A DNA stretch of 34,906 bases from an uncultured Bacteroidota bacterium (GCA_903926385.1 CAIYIS010000079.1:1-34906), one strand, 5' to 3'. Positions 7,762 to 15,480 are shown, numbered from the stretch's first letter. The notes: generated from the sequence alone by a model not told the origin. Numbers and translations: made by a program.

Positions 7762-8618
7762 AAAAGCTAATTACATACGGTATTATCGGGCTTTGCATTT
7801 TGCTAGCGTATTTGTATCCCCATGCTATGCTAAGTCCTGGAGAGCTCACCGAAGGGCATCAGAAACTGAACAACAATTGCACTGCTTGTCACAATCCGTT
7901 TTGGGGGATTGCCAACGATAAGTGCATAGCTTGTCATAAACTTTCGGACATTGGCAAACCTCGAGCAGGTGCAACCGACAGTAGTAGTGCAAAGAAAATT
8001 TTATTTCATCAAAATTTTACCAATCAAGCGTGCACAGTTTGTCACACCGACCACAAAGGAAGGATTACCCCAAGCAGTGTTGGTATGTTTAAACATGAAT
8101 TGCTTGGCGAAACGGTGGTGAGCCAATGCATCACTTGTCACAGTAAGCCTGCTGATAAAATACATGCTCAGATTGAAGGTGCATGTAGCAGCTGTCATTC
8201 ATTCAAAGGGTGGAAATCGGGAGTGTCGTTTAATCACGACATGATACAGGGTAAGGATAAAAACAATTGTGCTGTGTGTCATCAGAAACCTGCTAATGCC
8301 TACCATCAGCAGATAAAAGACAATTGCGACAAATGTCACAACCAGAGCAAATGGGTGCCATCAAGATTCGATCACTCTTCTTATTTTGTACTCGATAACA
8401 ATCATAATGCTACTTGTGCCACTTGCCATACTACTACTAATTATGCTGTTTATACCTGTTACGGATGCCACGAACATTCAGAAAGCAGAATAAGTAGCAA
8501 ACATCTTGAAGAAGGAATTCAGAATTTTTCAAATTGTATCGCTTGTCACAAGAGTGGCAGTGAACACGAGGGTGGAGAACATGGTGGAGGAGGAGAGCAT
8601 GGTGGTGACGATGATTGA
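7758..8618 (+). CDS. Membrane-anchored deca-haem c-type cytochrome (class III/c7-like)
   Basis: This 286-residue protein has one N-terminal membrane helix (about 3-22) that works as an uncleaved anchor or signal, then ten CxxCH haem-attachment motifs. Their first cysteines are at 41, 56, 92, 124, 143, 171, 190, 220, 234 and 260, and many extra histidines can serve as distal ligands. The haem region is extracytoplasmic. The tail after residue 266 is rich in His, Gly, Glu and Asp. The start chosen overlaps the previous stop by four bases (ATGA); an upstream in-frame ATG would read through the previous gene and has no signal sequence. Coupled translation with the di-haem membrane protein implies one complex. 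The terminal electron acceptor is unknown. Confidence 0.9.
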   Translation: MKKLITYGIIGLCILLAYLYPHAMLSPGELTEGHQKLNNNCTACHNPFWGIANDKCIACHKLSDIGKPRAGATDSSSAKKILFHQNFTNQACTVCHTDHKGRITPSSVGMFKHELLGETVVSQCITCHSKPADKIHAQIEGACSSCHSFKGWKSGVSFNHDMIQGKDKNNCAVCHQKPANAYHQQIKDNCDKCHNQSKWVPSRFDHSSYFVLDNNHNATCATCHTTTNYAVYTCYGCHEHSESRISSKHLEEGIQNFSNCIACHKSGSEHEGGEHGGGGEHGGDDD

Positions 8619-8646
8619 TAGTTAACCTCCGATATTTGAAGTGAAC

Positions 8647-8680
8647 AAAAAACTCTGCCACATACAGGCAGAGTTTTTTG
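8647..8680. terminator. Bidirectional terminator between convergent operons
   Basis: AAAAAACTCTGCC (8647-8659) pairs perfectly with GGCAGAGTTTTTT (8667-8679) over a seven-base loop, serving both the cytochrome operon and the gene at 8684-9373. Confidence 0.9.
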
Positions 8681-8683
8681 TTT

Positions 8684-9373
8684 CTATGCAGTTGTCTTCT
8701 CTCGTTTAAATTTAACTGCCACAAAAATATCAAAAGCGGTTAGCAGTAACACAAACGAAAAGGCTACCCAAAATCCCCATAGGTCTTCAGAATAGCCCGA
8801 AAAGTGTGTGGAAACATACAGCGAAATCAGCGCAAGTGCATTAAGTATTGCTATAGTAGTGCGAGCCTGAGCATCCATATATTTAACAACTAAACTCAGC
8901 AGCAGAAGTAAGAACGAAAGAAAAACGGAGTAAAAAGGCAGATACATGGCTGTGTCAATTACAGACGCAATGCCCGAAAAGGTTTTCTCTTTTGGCACTA
9001 ATAGCGGCTTAAGAATAGGAAGGCGCTTTACTATTTTTTCGGATAAAGTTGAATTCTTTTCTTCATCATCCTTGTCCTTATCTTTAGGATGAATAATGGC
9101 TTGTTGATTTGTGGTGTCTTTGTTTTCAACTATTGCAGGCTTGGTGGTGTCGGTAGTTGTTACTGCCACTGGTTTTTGTTTGGCGGTGTCATAAGCAGCA
9201 ATAGTACCGTTTTTGGCAGCAGTAAAAGCTGAGGTGGAATCTTGCCGTGCTTTTTCTTTAGCAGCAGTTTCTTCTTCAGAAGGCCCTCCGCAACCCGTAT
9301 AAAAGAATGGAAAAAGAAAACAGCAAAACACAGCCAGGTGAATGCGTTTGGAATAACTAAAGAATGCTTTCAT
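8684..9373 (-). CDS. Hypothetical lipoprotein with linker and C-terminal membrane helices
   Basis: This 229-residue protein has a signal with a lipobox-like FYTGC (Cys28), then about 100 residues rich in Thr, Lys, Asp and Ala, then three predicted membrane helices (about 144-165, 171-191, 197-219). A lipid anchor followed by membrane helices is unusual; the first helix may instead simply be a membrane segment. The sequence after the cysteine (CGGPSEEE, then Ala/Lys-rich) resembles the head of the 65-residue lipoprotein at 13385-13582. No family recognised. It lies 19 bp downstream of the 9393-9779 gene and is probably co-transcribed. Confidence 0.65.
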   Translation of the reverse strand: MKAFFSYSKRIHLAVFCCFLFPFFYTGCGGPSEEETAAKEKARQDSTSAFTAAKNGTIAAYDTAKQKPVAVTTTDTTKPAIVENKDTTNQQAIIHPKDKDKDDEEKNSTLSEKIVKRLPILKPLLVPKEKTFSGIASVIDTAMYLPFYSVFLSFLLLLLSLVVKYMDAQARTTIAILNALALISLYVSTHFSGYSEDLWGFWVAFSFVLLLTAFDIFVAVKFKREKTTA

Positions 9374-9392
9374 GGGATGTTTTTAGAATAAT

Positions 9393-9779
9393 TTATTTTG
9401 TTGGTTTATTGTTTTTGTGATAAAAGGCAGCTGCAGTGCGGTTATGCAACGCATAATGTTTTATTTTTTCCATTGCTGAAAATTTCATTTTACCTTGATG
9501 ACTCATACCTGTGCTTCTAATTTCGTCAACATACTGATTGAAAATAATAACATATTTTTCGTTTTCTTTATCAAACATGTCGTTGGGGTCGCGCTGAAGC
9601 ACTCTGTTGGCGCGGTAATACTTTAATTCTGTTTCTATCATTTCGGCACGTGCGGTTTCATCTTTTACGGTATGTTCCAGATGCTCGATATGAGTTTTGT
9701 TAACATCCATGCGTTTTTGAGCGAGTTCTTTTATTAGCTCACATTCTTCGTCTGTGAATTTTTCAAATTTTTTATCCAT
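9393..9779 (-). CDS. Hypothetical cytoplasmic protein, partly coiled-coil
   Basis: The 128-residue product from the ATG at 9779 is charged and largely helical (Glu/Lys-rich, likely coiled coil at about 25-60). It has no signal peptide, membrane helix or recognisable motif. An in-frame ATG 60 bp upstream would add 20 residues that look like translated leader. It is followed at 19 bp by the 8684-9373 gene. A minus-strand TATCTTTG box at 9924-9931 may drive both. Confidence 0.65.
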   Translation of the reverse strand: MDKKFEKFTDEECELIKELAQKRMDVNKTHIEHLEHTVKDETARAEMIETELKYYRANRVLQRDPNDMFDKENEKYVIIFNQYVDEIRSTGMSHQGKMKFSAMEKIKHYALHNRTAAAFYHKNNKPTK

Positions 9780-9923
9780 AACATTATGGGGTATTAAGAT
9801 TAATTTTGATGAAGTAACAAGTGCTTTCGAATGGAGCAATATGATAAAAGGTGAAACGAGTCAGTGGAAGGGAAACAAAGAAATATTTTTTCATGCTAAC
9901 AGAAACTAATATTTATACTACTG

Positions 9924-9931
9924 CAAAGATA
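9924..9931 (-). promoter_or_regulatory. -7 element for the 9393/8684 pair
   Basis: The minus strand reads TATCTTTG, an exact TAnnTTTG match. It would give a leader of about 140 nt. No -33 element is evident. Confidence 0.35.
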
Positions 9932-10017
9932 AGTGTATTTTTTAAATTGAATACTAAGCTCAAAAGAAGGCTTTTTTATCAGCCTAAATTAAATGAATGA
10001 GAAATAGAAAAAGAAAA

Positions 10018-10054
10018 CAGCCTTACTTCTTGTTTAGAACAAAAAGTAAAGCTG
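10018..10054 (-). terminator. Terminator of the mqnA operon
   Basis: On the minus strand CAGCTTTACTT pairs with AAGTAAGGCTG (one G-U pair), followed by a T-rich run. It lies just after the mqnA stop. Confidence 0.7.
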
Positions 10055-10072
10055 ATTTATACTTGGAGGAAA

Positions 10073-10822
10073 TTAGAGTTTACTGCAGTACTTCAGAAAA
10101 AGTTCGAGTGCTGTTTTTTTTCTGTCATCAAAATTGTATTTAATAGATTGGGTTAAATACACACCAATATCAGTAGGGTAAGTTTTTTTTGAATTCAGTT
10201 CTTCAATCAATAGATGGCGATGGTTCAAACCATACTTTAAAGCTTGATTAAAGGAATCGATAAATTGGTCAGAGAGTTTTTTATTGGCAACCCAGCAGGC
10301 AAATACAAAAGGCAGTTGTGTAAACTTTTCCCATTCTTCCGATAAGTCGTAAGCATAGGCGTATTTATTTTCTAAACCAAAAGTACGGTCGCCAATAATA
10401 ACAGCAGCCACATTGCCGGACACAGAGTTTTCGAAATCTGTTTCGGTGGCCGCCCATTGAGGATTTATTTTCCAATATTCTTTTGCAAGTACTTTCACTA
10501 ATGTTACAGAAGTACGCGATTGGTAATCGAGCAGAATAGTTTTGATTTGAAGCAATGGCACTTCGCTATACAGCATTACTGATGCTACTTTGCCTTCTGC
10601 TCCTATACAATAATCGCTTACAATAAACTTTTCACTGAGTTTAGGAATTACAGCCACTGGGATTAATCCCAAATCAACTTTGCCATCAATTAATTTTTGA
10701 GCACACACAGAAGGGATGTCGAGTTGCAAGTCGATTTCATTTAATATGCCCGAATGTTCCAGCCCATAAATAAAGGGTTTGGAGTTTAAATAAGAGACTA
10801 CTGATATTTTTATTTTTTCCAT
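10073..10822 (-). CDS. mqnA: Chorismate dehydratase MqnA (futalosine menaquinone pathway)
   Basis: This 249-residue cytoplasmic enzyme has the periplasmic-binding-protein-like fold of MqnA/MqnD. MqnA turns chorismate into 3-enolpyruvyl-benzoate, the first step of futalosine-route menaquinone synthesis. Family-typical segments are SVVSYLNSKPFIYGLE (8-23), DLGLIPVA (50-57), SDYCIGAEGKVASV (69-82) and SRTSVTLVKVL (102-112). Length is normal. It begins 3 bp after the EI24-like gene ends, so the two form an operon ended by the hairpin at 10018-10054. Menaquinone supply is relevant to the membrane cytochrome operon upstream, though the two are not co-transcribed. Confidence 0.88.
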   Translation of the reverse strand: MEKIKISVVSYLNSKPFIYGLEHSGILNEIDLQLDIPSVCAQKLIDGKVDLGLIPVAVIPKLSEKFIVSDYCIGAEGKVASVMLYSEVPLLQIKTILLDYQSRTSVTLVKVLAKEYWKINPQWAATETDFENSVSGNVAAVIIGDRTFGLENKYAYAYDLSEEWEKFTQLPFVFACWVANKKLSDQFIDSFNQALKYGLNHRHLLIEELNSKKTYPTDIGVYLTQSIKYNFDDRKKTALELFLKYCSKL

Positions 10823-10825
10823 AAA

Positions 10826-11602
10826 TTAAATTTGCTTTGCCTCGAGTTTTTCTTTTTCCATTATGGCCAAACAGGCTGCCACCGGTGCTACCATGGTAAC
10901 AAATACCAAACCTGCAAAAGGAATGGCGAACATAACGGAAAAGATAAATCCGTTGCCAATGGCTATTCCTTTATTCTTTCTAATATAAATTACACTTTGC
11001 GATACACTCCTTTTTTTGCGTTCGTTTACATAATCCAGCATAGAAAAGCCGCAAAAGTAATAAGACAGAAGCAAAACAAAAAATGGAAGTAACCAACCGG
11101 CTATCGGAATCCACATAAGACTGAAGGAAAGTAACACGGCTAACAGCTGTAAACAAAGGTTACGCAAGGCCAAAGCACAGGCACGAAAAATATCTTTCAA
11201 AAATTGTTTGGTTTCGAACGGAAAAGAAATTCCGGTTACGATGGTTTCGGTTTTAGCCGAAAGTATAGCCATAACAGGCGACATGAGAATAAGAACAATG
11301 TATTTGCTGAAAGCAGAATAAATAAAGTAGAAAATAATTTTGAGCCCTATGAACAAAAAGAAATGAAGTGCCGTTTGAAGATAACCTAACCAATAAGGCG
11401 GATTGTCTAATTTTAATAAGTCATTAATGCCACTCTCTGCAAGGGTGGTGAGCTGGTCGATAAAATAAAAGCCGGCAAAGAAAAGGAGTAAATAAATAAG
11501 AACGGGATAAATAAAGTATATCCACAGTCGTGTTTTTAGAAGTAAGGAAATGGCTGTAAAGTAACTTTTAACTCCTAAACCAAATTGCTCAAAAAGTGTC
11601 AT
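10826..11602 (-). CDS. EI24/CysZ-like integral membrane protein
   Basis: The 258-residue product has several hydrophobic segments (about 22-46, 72-100, 140-178, 204-235) and ends KLEAKQI. The arrangement and the C-terminal run (YVNERKKRSV..., then a Gly-rich helix) fit the EI24 domain family, which includes the sulfate permease CysZ. Transport activity is not shown by the sequence. I chose the ATG at 11602 (MTLFEQFGLGVKSY), matching the usual N-terminus of the family; an ATG at 11662 would add 20 residues. The 3-bp gap to mqnA indicates co-transcription. Confidence 0.7.
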   Translation of the reverse strand: MTLFEQFGLGVKSYFTAISLLLKTRLWIYFIYPVLIYLLLFFAGFYFIDQLTTLAESGINDLLKLDNPPYWLGYLQTALHFFLFIGLKIIFYFIYSAFSKYIVLILMSPVMAILSAKTETIVTGISFPFETKQFLKDIFRACALALRNLCLQLLAVLLSFSLMWIPIAGWLLPFFVLLLSYYFCGFSMLDYVNERKKRSVSQSVIYIRKNKGIAIGNGFIFSVMFAIPFAGLVFVTMVAPVAACLAIMEKEKLEAKQI

Positions 11603-11661
11603 GCGAAATAGAAATGCGAAACAAAGGTAGATTAATTTATGCGGCTGAAAGCAATTCTTCA

Positions 11662-11679
11662 TTCCTGCATTGGCAGGAA
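11662..11679 (-). terminator. Hairpin between the PD40 and EI24 genes
   Basis: TTCCTGC and GCAGGAA form a perfect 7-bp stem with a 4-base loop. It follows the PD40 gene on the minus strand but lacks a long T-run, so it is a weak terminator or a leader structure of the EI24 gene. Confidence 0.35.
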
Positions 11680-11692
11680 ATAAAAATTTAAA

Positions 11693-12565
11693 CTATTTAC
11701 TTTCGGCTACAATAGCCATTTTGCTTTGGTCGGGACTTATAGCAATGCGGGTAATATTGGTGATGCCAGTCTTGGATAAATCGAGCAGGGTTTTGTTTTT
11801 TCCGGTAAACGGAAACGAAGCCATTAGTTTACTTTTTACTCCGGTGATGTAAATAGGCTGAAAAGAGAGCAACATGGCAAAATCTTCGGAAGGAATTGCG
11901 AAGTAGTTTTTCTGTCTTTCTTTAAGGTCGGCCATATAATTGCTCACAAAACATTTGGTAGAATCTTGTTTTTGCACATAAAATAAAATTTGAGAAACCG
12001 ACAACATACATCTTCCCACATTAGAGGCAAGGGTGTGGTGTTTTTGGGTTTTTACATTTACCACTTCCAGAGTAGGAGGATTAGTGGTCATTACCATGGC
12101 CATGCTGTCTTTGTTTATCCAGCAATGATAACCTACAGAGTCGATGTCTTTCATCACCATTACCGGAGCTCCGCCCTTTAACGGGAATTTCCAAACCCGT
12201 TGCGTTACGGTATCGGCCTCTACCATTACCACCGAAATGTTTTTGCCATCGGGCATAAATGTTGGCGAATACTCGCTGGTAGAAGTTCGTGTGAATTGAG
12301 AGATAAACTGAGTGGTGATATCGTATTTGTAAATATCGGCTTGTTTATCTTCGCGAATGGAGGTGTACAAAATGTATTTGCTGTCGGGCGAAAATGCAGG
12401 CTGATTATCGTACCCTTGCCTGTGTGTTATGTTTTGAGGATTGCGAAGCGCTATGCTGTCGTTATGCACTTCTATGTCGAGCAACCAAATGTCGGTATTG
12501 GGCAATTGAGCACGAAGGCAAGCAGCAAACAAAAGTGAGAATAATAAAAGGCCGTTTTTCTTCAT
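11693..12565 (-). CDS. Exported PD40/TolB-like beta-propeller protein
   Basis: The 290-residue product from the ATG at 12565 begins with a signal peptide. FAAC (Cys16) could be a lipobox, or cleavage may follow near RAQ (20). WD40-like PD40 repeats are clear: QPAFSPDSKYILYTS (about 52-66) and YSPTFMPDGKNISVV (about 91-105) have the F-S-P-D/P-D-G signature, and ISPDQSKMAIV recurs at the end. Such propellers bind proteins or peptidoglycan-linked partners in the envelope; the partner is unknown. It starts 26 bp after the methyltransferase gene and is probably co-transcribed. A TTG 39 bp upstream is not needed. Confidence 0.75.
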   Translation of the reverse strand: MKKNGLLLFSLLFAACLRAQLPNTDIWLLDIEVHNDSIALRNPQNITHRQGYDNQPAFSPDSKYILYTSIREDKQADIYKYDITTQFISQFTRTSTSEYSPTFMPDGKNISVVMVEADTVTQRVWKFPLKGGAPVMVMKDIDSVGYHCWINKDSMAMVMTTNPPTLEVVNVKTQKHHTLASNVGRCMLSVSQILFYVQKQDSTKCFVSNYMADLKERQKNYFAIPSEDFAMLLSFQPIYITGVKSKLMASFPFTGKNKTLLDLSKTGITNITRIAISPDQSKMAIVAESK

Positions 12566-12591
12566 CGTTAATTTTTGCTGGTGATGAAGAA

Positions 12592-13161
12592 TTAATTGGT
12601 ACACGTAAAAATAAATGCCGGAGGCAGATTGATGGGAGTAAAATCTAAATCAACTTTTTTAAACGTATTTTTTAATTTAAAGTAAGCATTAAGCGAATAC
12701 TGATATTGAATAAATGCACCTTTGGGCAGCAATGTTCGTTTTACGGTAGAGAGTATACTCCTTACAATAGAATTGGGAATAATGCTGAACGGAAGTGACG
12801 ACACTATGTAGTCTACCTTTTCGATATTGTTTTTCATTAAATATTCTTCCAGGTTTTCGGCACTGTCGCTTATTATTCTTATGCGCGAATCGTGAATTTC
12901 TTCCAGCCTATCGCAAAATTCTTTGTTGATTTCAAAAACTATTAGCACCGCATCGGCCGGCATACGGTTAAGTAATTCGTGAGTAATATTGCCTGTACCG
13001 GGGCCAAATTCTACAATACATTTTACTTTTGAAAAATCAATAGGATCGATCATTTTTTTAACCAAATGCTTAGAACTGGGTGCTACTGCACCTATATTGT
13101 TCTTCACAGGTTTCATAAATTCTTTAAAAAATTTCTTTCTGCTCACGTATGTATTTTTCAA
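12592..13161 (-). CDS. Class I SAM methyltransferase, phospholipid N-methyltransferase/rRNA dimethylase-like
   Basis: The product (189 residues from a TTG at 13161) has a Rossmann methyltransferase core. VEFGPGTGNITHELL is motif I, VFEIN is the motif II acidic strand end, and VSSLPFSIIP is the N/D-P-P-F/Y-like motif IV. The N-terminal FMKPVKNNIGAVAPSS is typical of PmtA-like phosphatidylethanolamine N-methyltransferases and related KsgA-like proteins. It may methylate a membrane lipid; the substrate is not provable from sequence. The start is uncertain: TTG at 13161, GTG at 13146 or ATG at 13116 are in frame, and the conserved part begins near the ATG. It precedes the PD40 gene in a likely operon. 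Confidence 0.7.
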   Translation of the reverse strand: MKNTYVSRKKFFKEFMKPVKNNIGAVAPSSKHLVKKMIDPIDFSKVKCIVEFGPGTGNITHELLNRMPADAVLIVFEINKEFCDRLEEIHDSRIRIISDSAENLEEYLMKNNIEKVDYIVSSLPFSIIPNSIVRSILSTVKRTLLPKGAFIQYQYSLNAYFKLKNTFKKVDLDFTPINLPPAFIFTCTN

Positions 13162-13314
13162 AAACGTTGCAAATTAAACAATAATATACAGAATTAGGAA
13201 ATTTGTTTTGTTTATAGCGACAATACGGTGGTTTGATGGTTCAGAAGGGTAAAATAGCCAAGGTTTTCAACAAATCTGTGTTAGCCAAATAGTGTCAAAA
13301 AGCATATTTCCCAA

Positions 13315-13344
13315 TTTGTACACTGCCCATTTTGTTTACTTTTG
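13315..13344 (+). promoter_or_regulatory. Full Bacteroidota promoter of the 65-residue lipoprotein
   Basis: TTTG at 13315-13318 and TACTTTTG at 13337-13344 are separated by 18 bp. This is the best match to the TTTG-N19-TAnnTTTG consensus in the window and predicts strong expression with a leader of about 35 nt. Confidence 0.75.
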
Positions 13345-13384
13345 CGCCCAGATACTAATATTAACTAAAAACAAACTAGAACAA

Positions 13385-13582
13385 ATGAAAAAAGTAGTTG
13401 CCCTATTATTCGTTGCAGGTGCATTAAGCATCGTGTCATGCGGACCATCGGCCGAAGAGAAAGCAAAGATGGAAGCAGAAGCTAAAGCTAAAATCGATTC
13501 TTTATTTAACGCTGCAAGCAAAGCTACAGAAGTTACCGATACTGCTAAAGCAGCAGCTCCGGCTACAGAAGAGAAAAAGTAA
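13385..13582 (+). CDS. Small Ala/Lys/Glu-rich lipoprotein
   Basis: This 65-residue product has a signal with a lipobox (SIVSC, Cys19). The mature part of 47 residues is almost entirely Ala, Glu, Lys and Thr, with CGPSAEEKAK at its start, and should be helical and periplasmic or surface-anchored. Small abundant lipoproteins of this kind are common in Bacteroidota. No specific function can be given. A strong promoter and strong terminator make it monocistronic. In-frame codons upstream of the ATG (from 13292) overlap the promoter and are not coding. Confidence 0.8.
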   Translation: MKKVVALLFVAGALSIVSCGPSAEEKAKMEAEAKAKIDSLFNAASKATEVTDTAKAAAPATEEKK

Positions 13583-13601
13583 TTTTTCCCTTTTTGAAAT
13601 T

Positions 13602-13632
13602 AAAAAGGCCTCGCATTTTGCGGGGCTTTTTT
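13602..13632 (+). terminator. Rho-independent terminator
   Basis: AAAAAGGCCTCGCA pairs with TGCGGGGCTTTTTT (two G-U pairs) over a three-base loop, 20 bp after the lipoprotein stop. Confidence 0.85.
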
Positions 13633-13650
13633 AGTTTAAAGTTTCGGGTT

Positions 13651-13677
13651 GTCATTGCGAGCGCAGCGAAGCAATCT
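13651..13677. repeat. REP-like palindromic element
   Basis: GTCATTGCGAGC followed by GCAGCGAAGCAATCT: ATTGC pairs with GCAAT and an inner CGC-A-GCG is also palindromic. Near-identical elements are scattered in many bacterial genomes, as I recall, and are usually non-coding. Confidence 0.7.
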
Positions 13678-13712
13678 CTAAAGGGCAATTGGGCAATTGT
13701 GCAGTAGGCAGC

Positions 13713-13870
13713 GTTAAATCTTAGTTAAGCGTAGCGTCTCGCTAAGTTTTATTTAACAAGTCCTTTGGACTTATTACTTTACCCATTTTTAGTTTCCGGC
13801 AAGATGCTGATTAAACAGGACGTAGCGGGATGGTGAGGCCAACGGGTACTAAAATGTATTTATTTAGTAC
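13713..13870. repeat. Chain of three hairpins, candidate MITE-like element or structured RNA
   Basis: First, GTTAAAT (13713) pairs with ATTTAAC (13751), with CTTAG/CTAAG nested inside. Second, AAGTCC-TTT-GGACTT is at 13758-13772, directly adjoining. Third, GTACTAAA (13846) pairs with TTTAGTAC (13863). All three stems are perfect. Confidence 0.55.
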
Positions 13871-14019
13871 ATCCTATTACTTTTTCTGAGGGTATTAAGC
13901 AAATTAAAATCTGATAACTGGAAAAAAAATGGGGCTTCAGAAAAGTGTTTTTGCCTACAAAAGGACTTTTTTCGTATTTATCCCTTTCTTTTCGAAAAAG
14001 AAAGCAAATGAAGAGGAAA

Positions 14020-14166
14020 ACATAGGGAAATTGGATAAAAAGTTAGGGAAGTTTTGGTGAAATTTGGGGAAGTTTAAGCCAAATTTAGGGAAATTTAGGC
14101 AAAACTTAGGGAAGTTTAAGCAAAACTTCCTGAAGTTTTAGATAAAAAAGGGGATATTTAGGCAAA
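14020..14166. repeat. Tandem array, seven units of exactly 21 bp, palindromic with covarying arms
   Basis: Units start at 14020, 14041, 14062, 14083, 14104, 14125 and 14146. The typical unit is ACTTAGGG-AAGTTTAAGC-AAA. Across unit borders each forms an inverted repeat whose arms change together: AAATTT/AAATTT at 14081, AAACTT/AAGTTT at 14102, and AAAACTTC/GAAGTTTT at 14122. The sequence is unrelated to the array at 324-446 but has the same period. Confidence 0.85.
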
Positions 14167-14574
14167 ACAAGGCTTTCTTTTCCAAAATAATCAGGAGTGC
14201 CTTTTTTGAACTTTGAACACTATTAAATTAGTAAATAACAGTAAACTAAGTAAAAACCACAAAACAGTAAAAACCTAAAAAAACGAAAGAAAATGGCAAA
14301 ATCAACAGGTAGTTTGGAGTGAGTTCTGAAAGTTTAAAGATGTGTGTGTGGTAATAATGTAAAGATTGCTCCCCGTCCTTTTCATTCTAAAATTCCCATT
14401 TCCTTCATTCGTAAATTCGTATTATTCGTATTTCGTAAAAATTTTCATTCTAAAATTCTAGAATTTCCTCCCCCCGTCCCTCAATTTGAAATCTGAAATT
14501 TGAAACCCGAAACTCCTTTATGCCCGAGCTGAGTCCTACCCGAAAATAAACTCGGGTGTAAGTGCAAAATAAAT

Positions 14575-14582
14575 TAACTTTG
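14575..14582 (+). promoter_or_regulatory. -7 element of the SPOR-domain gene
   Basis: TAACTTTG is an exact TAnnTTTG match, 21 bp before the ATG, so the leader is very short. Confidence 0.55.
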
Positions 14583-14603
14583 CGGCATAAATGATAATAA
14601 ATA

Positions 14604-15014
14604 ATGAGGCATAAAATTTTGATAGTGGTATTGCTTATTTGCTCGGCAAGCGGATGGATGCATGCGCAAACTGCGGCAAAAGATACCGGAAAAGTGGTGA
14701 TTGTTCAGGACGAAAAAGTAAAACAACTGGTGAGCAATCATATCGAAATTAATGCCAAAGCACCCATAAAAGGCTATCGCATAAAAATTCATTTTGGCAC
14801 CGATAAAAATAAAGCCAAAGAAATAAAAGCTCAGTTTTTAAGCAAATTTCCGGATGTGCCTGCCTACGAAAAATACGACCAGCCTAATTTTAATATCCGT
14901 GTTGGCGATTTTAGAACCAAATTAGAAGCCTATAAGTTTTTAAAACAAGTGCAGGTGGAGTTTCCGGCTGCTTTTTTGGTGCAAGACCAAATAGAATTGC
15001 CTAAACTAGATTAG
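14604..15014 (+). CDS. Exported SPOR-domain protein
   Basis: This 136-residue product has a signal peptide (cleavage after AQ near residue 22) and a SPOR domain filling about residues 56-130, with the typical GYRIKIHFG strand, the FPDVPAYEKYD turn, the RVGDFRTKLEAYKFL helix and a final strand. SPOR domains bind denuded glycan strands of peptidoglycan, often at division sites, so this is a periplasmic cell-wall-binding protein. It has no other domain. A 109-bp gap without a clear terminator separates it from the following lipoprotein gene. Confidence 0.85.
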   Translation: MRHKILIVVLLICSASGWMHAQTAAKDTGKVVIVQDEKVKQLVSNHIEINAKAPIKGYRIKIHFGTDKNKAKEIKAQFLSKFPDVPAYEKYDQPNFNIRVGDFRTKLEAYKFLKQVQVEFPAAFLVQDQIELPKLD

Positions 15015-15123
15015 AAAAACTATTGGCCAACAAAAGCAGATACAGAAGCATTGATTAAACTAATTAGTTAAAAAATAAATGTGATAATCTTTGGCTAACA
15101 TACACCTGTATAAACCCTGAATA

Positions 15124-15480
15124 ATGAGAATAACCTGTATAGCATTAGCACTGGCCTCGTTTAGTTTTGCGGCCTGCAAAGCCCGCCAAACGGCAGCAGC
15201 CCCTGTTGCGGCTACGGCCACCACTATGGAACAAACATCGCCTTCTACCACCGGAAAAGTATCGCATCAGTACAAAGCTACTGGCTGCGCCACAGTAATA
15301 ATCGTTAAAAACGGTGACGAAATAATAACACTTATACCGAGCGAAAAACTTCCGGAGCAAATGGATGTGGATGGATTAGAAATAAGTTTCGATTATCGCC
15401 CCCTGCGTATGCACAATCCCGAAGGATGTAATGCGGGTTTTCCGGCACAGCTAACCAATTTAAAAATCGCTAAAAAATAA
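15124..15480 (+). CDS. Hypothetical small lipoprotein upstream of carbonic anhydrase
   Basis: This 118-residue product has a signal with a lipobox (FAAC, Cys18), an Ala/Thr/Ser-rich linker (19-50) and a compact C-terminal domain (about 51-118) with two cysteines (one in ATGCATV, one in PEGCNAG) that could form a disulfide. A similar short domain with KVSHQY...C is seen in other small Bacteroidota lipoproteins, as I recall, without known function. It ends 5 bp before the carbonic anhydrase start, so the two are co-transcribed. Confidence 0.72.
   Translation: MRITCIALALASFSFAACKARQTAAAPVAATATTMEQTSPSTTGKVSHQYKATGCATVIIVKNGDEIITLIPSEKLPEQMDVDGLEISFDYRPLRMHNPEGCNAGFPAQLTNLKIAKK

Larger units (their letters stand above)
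13583..14603. other. Gene-free kilobase built from repeats and hairpins
   Basis: After the terminator the stretch contains a REP-like element (13651-13677), a chain of three hairpins (13713-13870), a plain AT-rich part, a 21-bp-period array (14020-14166) and low-complexity AT-rich strings such as two nearby GAAATTTGAAA/TTTGAAATCTG copies near 14487. I find no reading frame with protein-like composition on either strand. The promoter of the SPOR gene lies at its right end. Confidence 0.7.

Noticed and set aside
14523-14557. Mutually exclusive hairpins (CCCGAG/CTCGGG and ACCCGA/TCGGGT) as a riboswitch for the SPOR gene
   Set aside because: The likely promoter (14575) lies downstream, so the structure would not be in the transcript.
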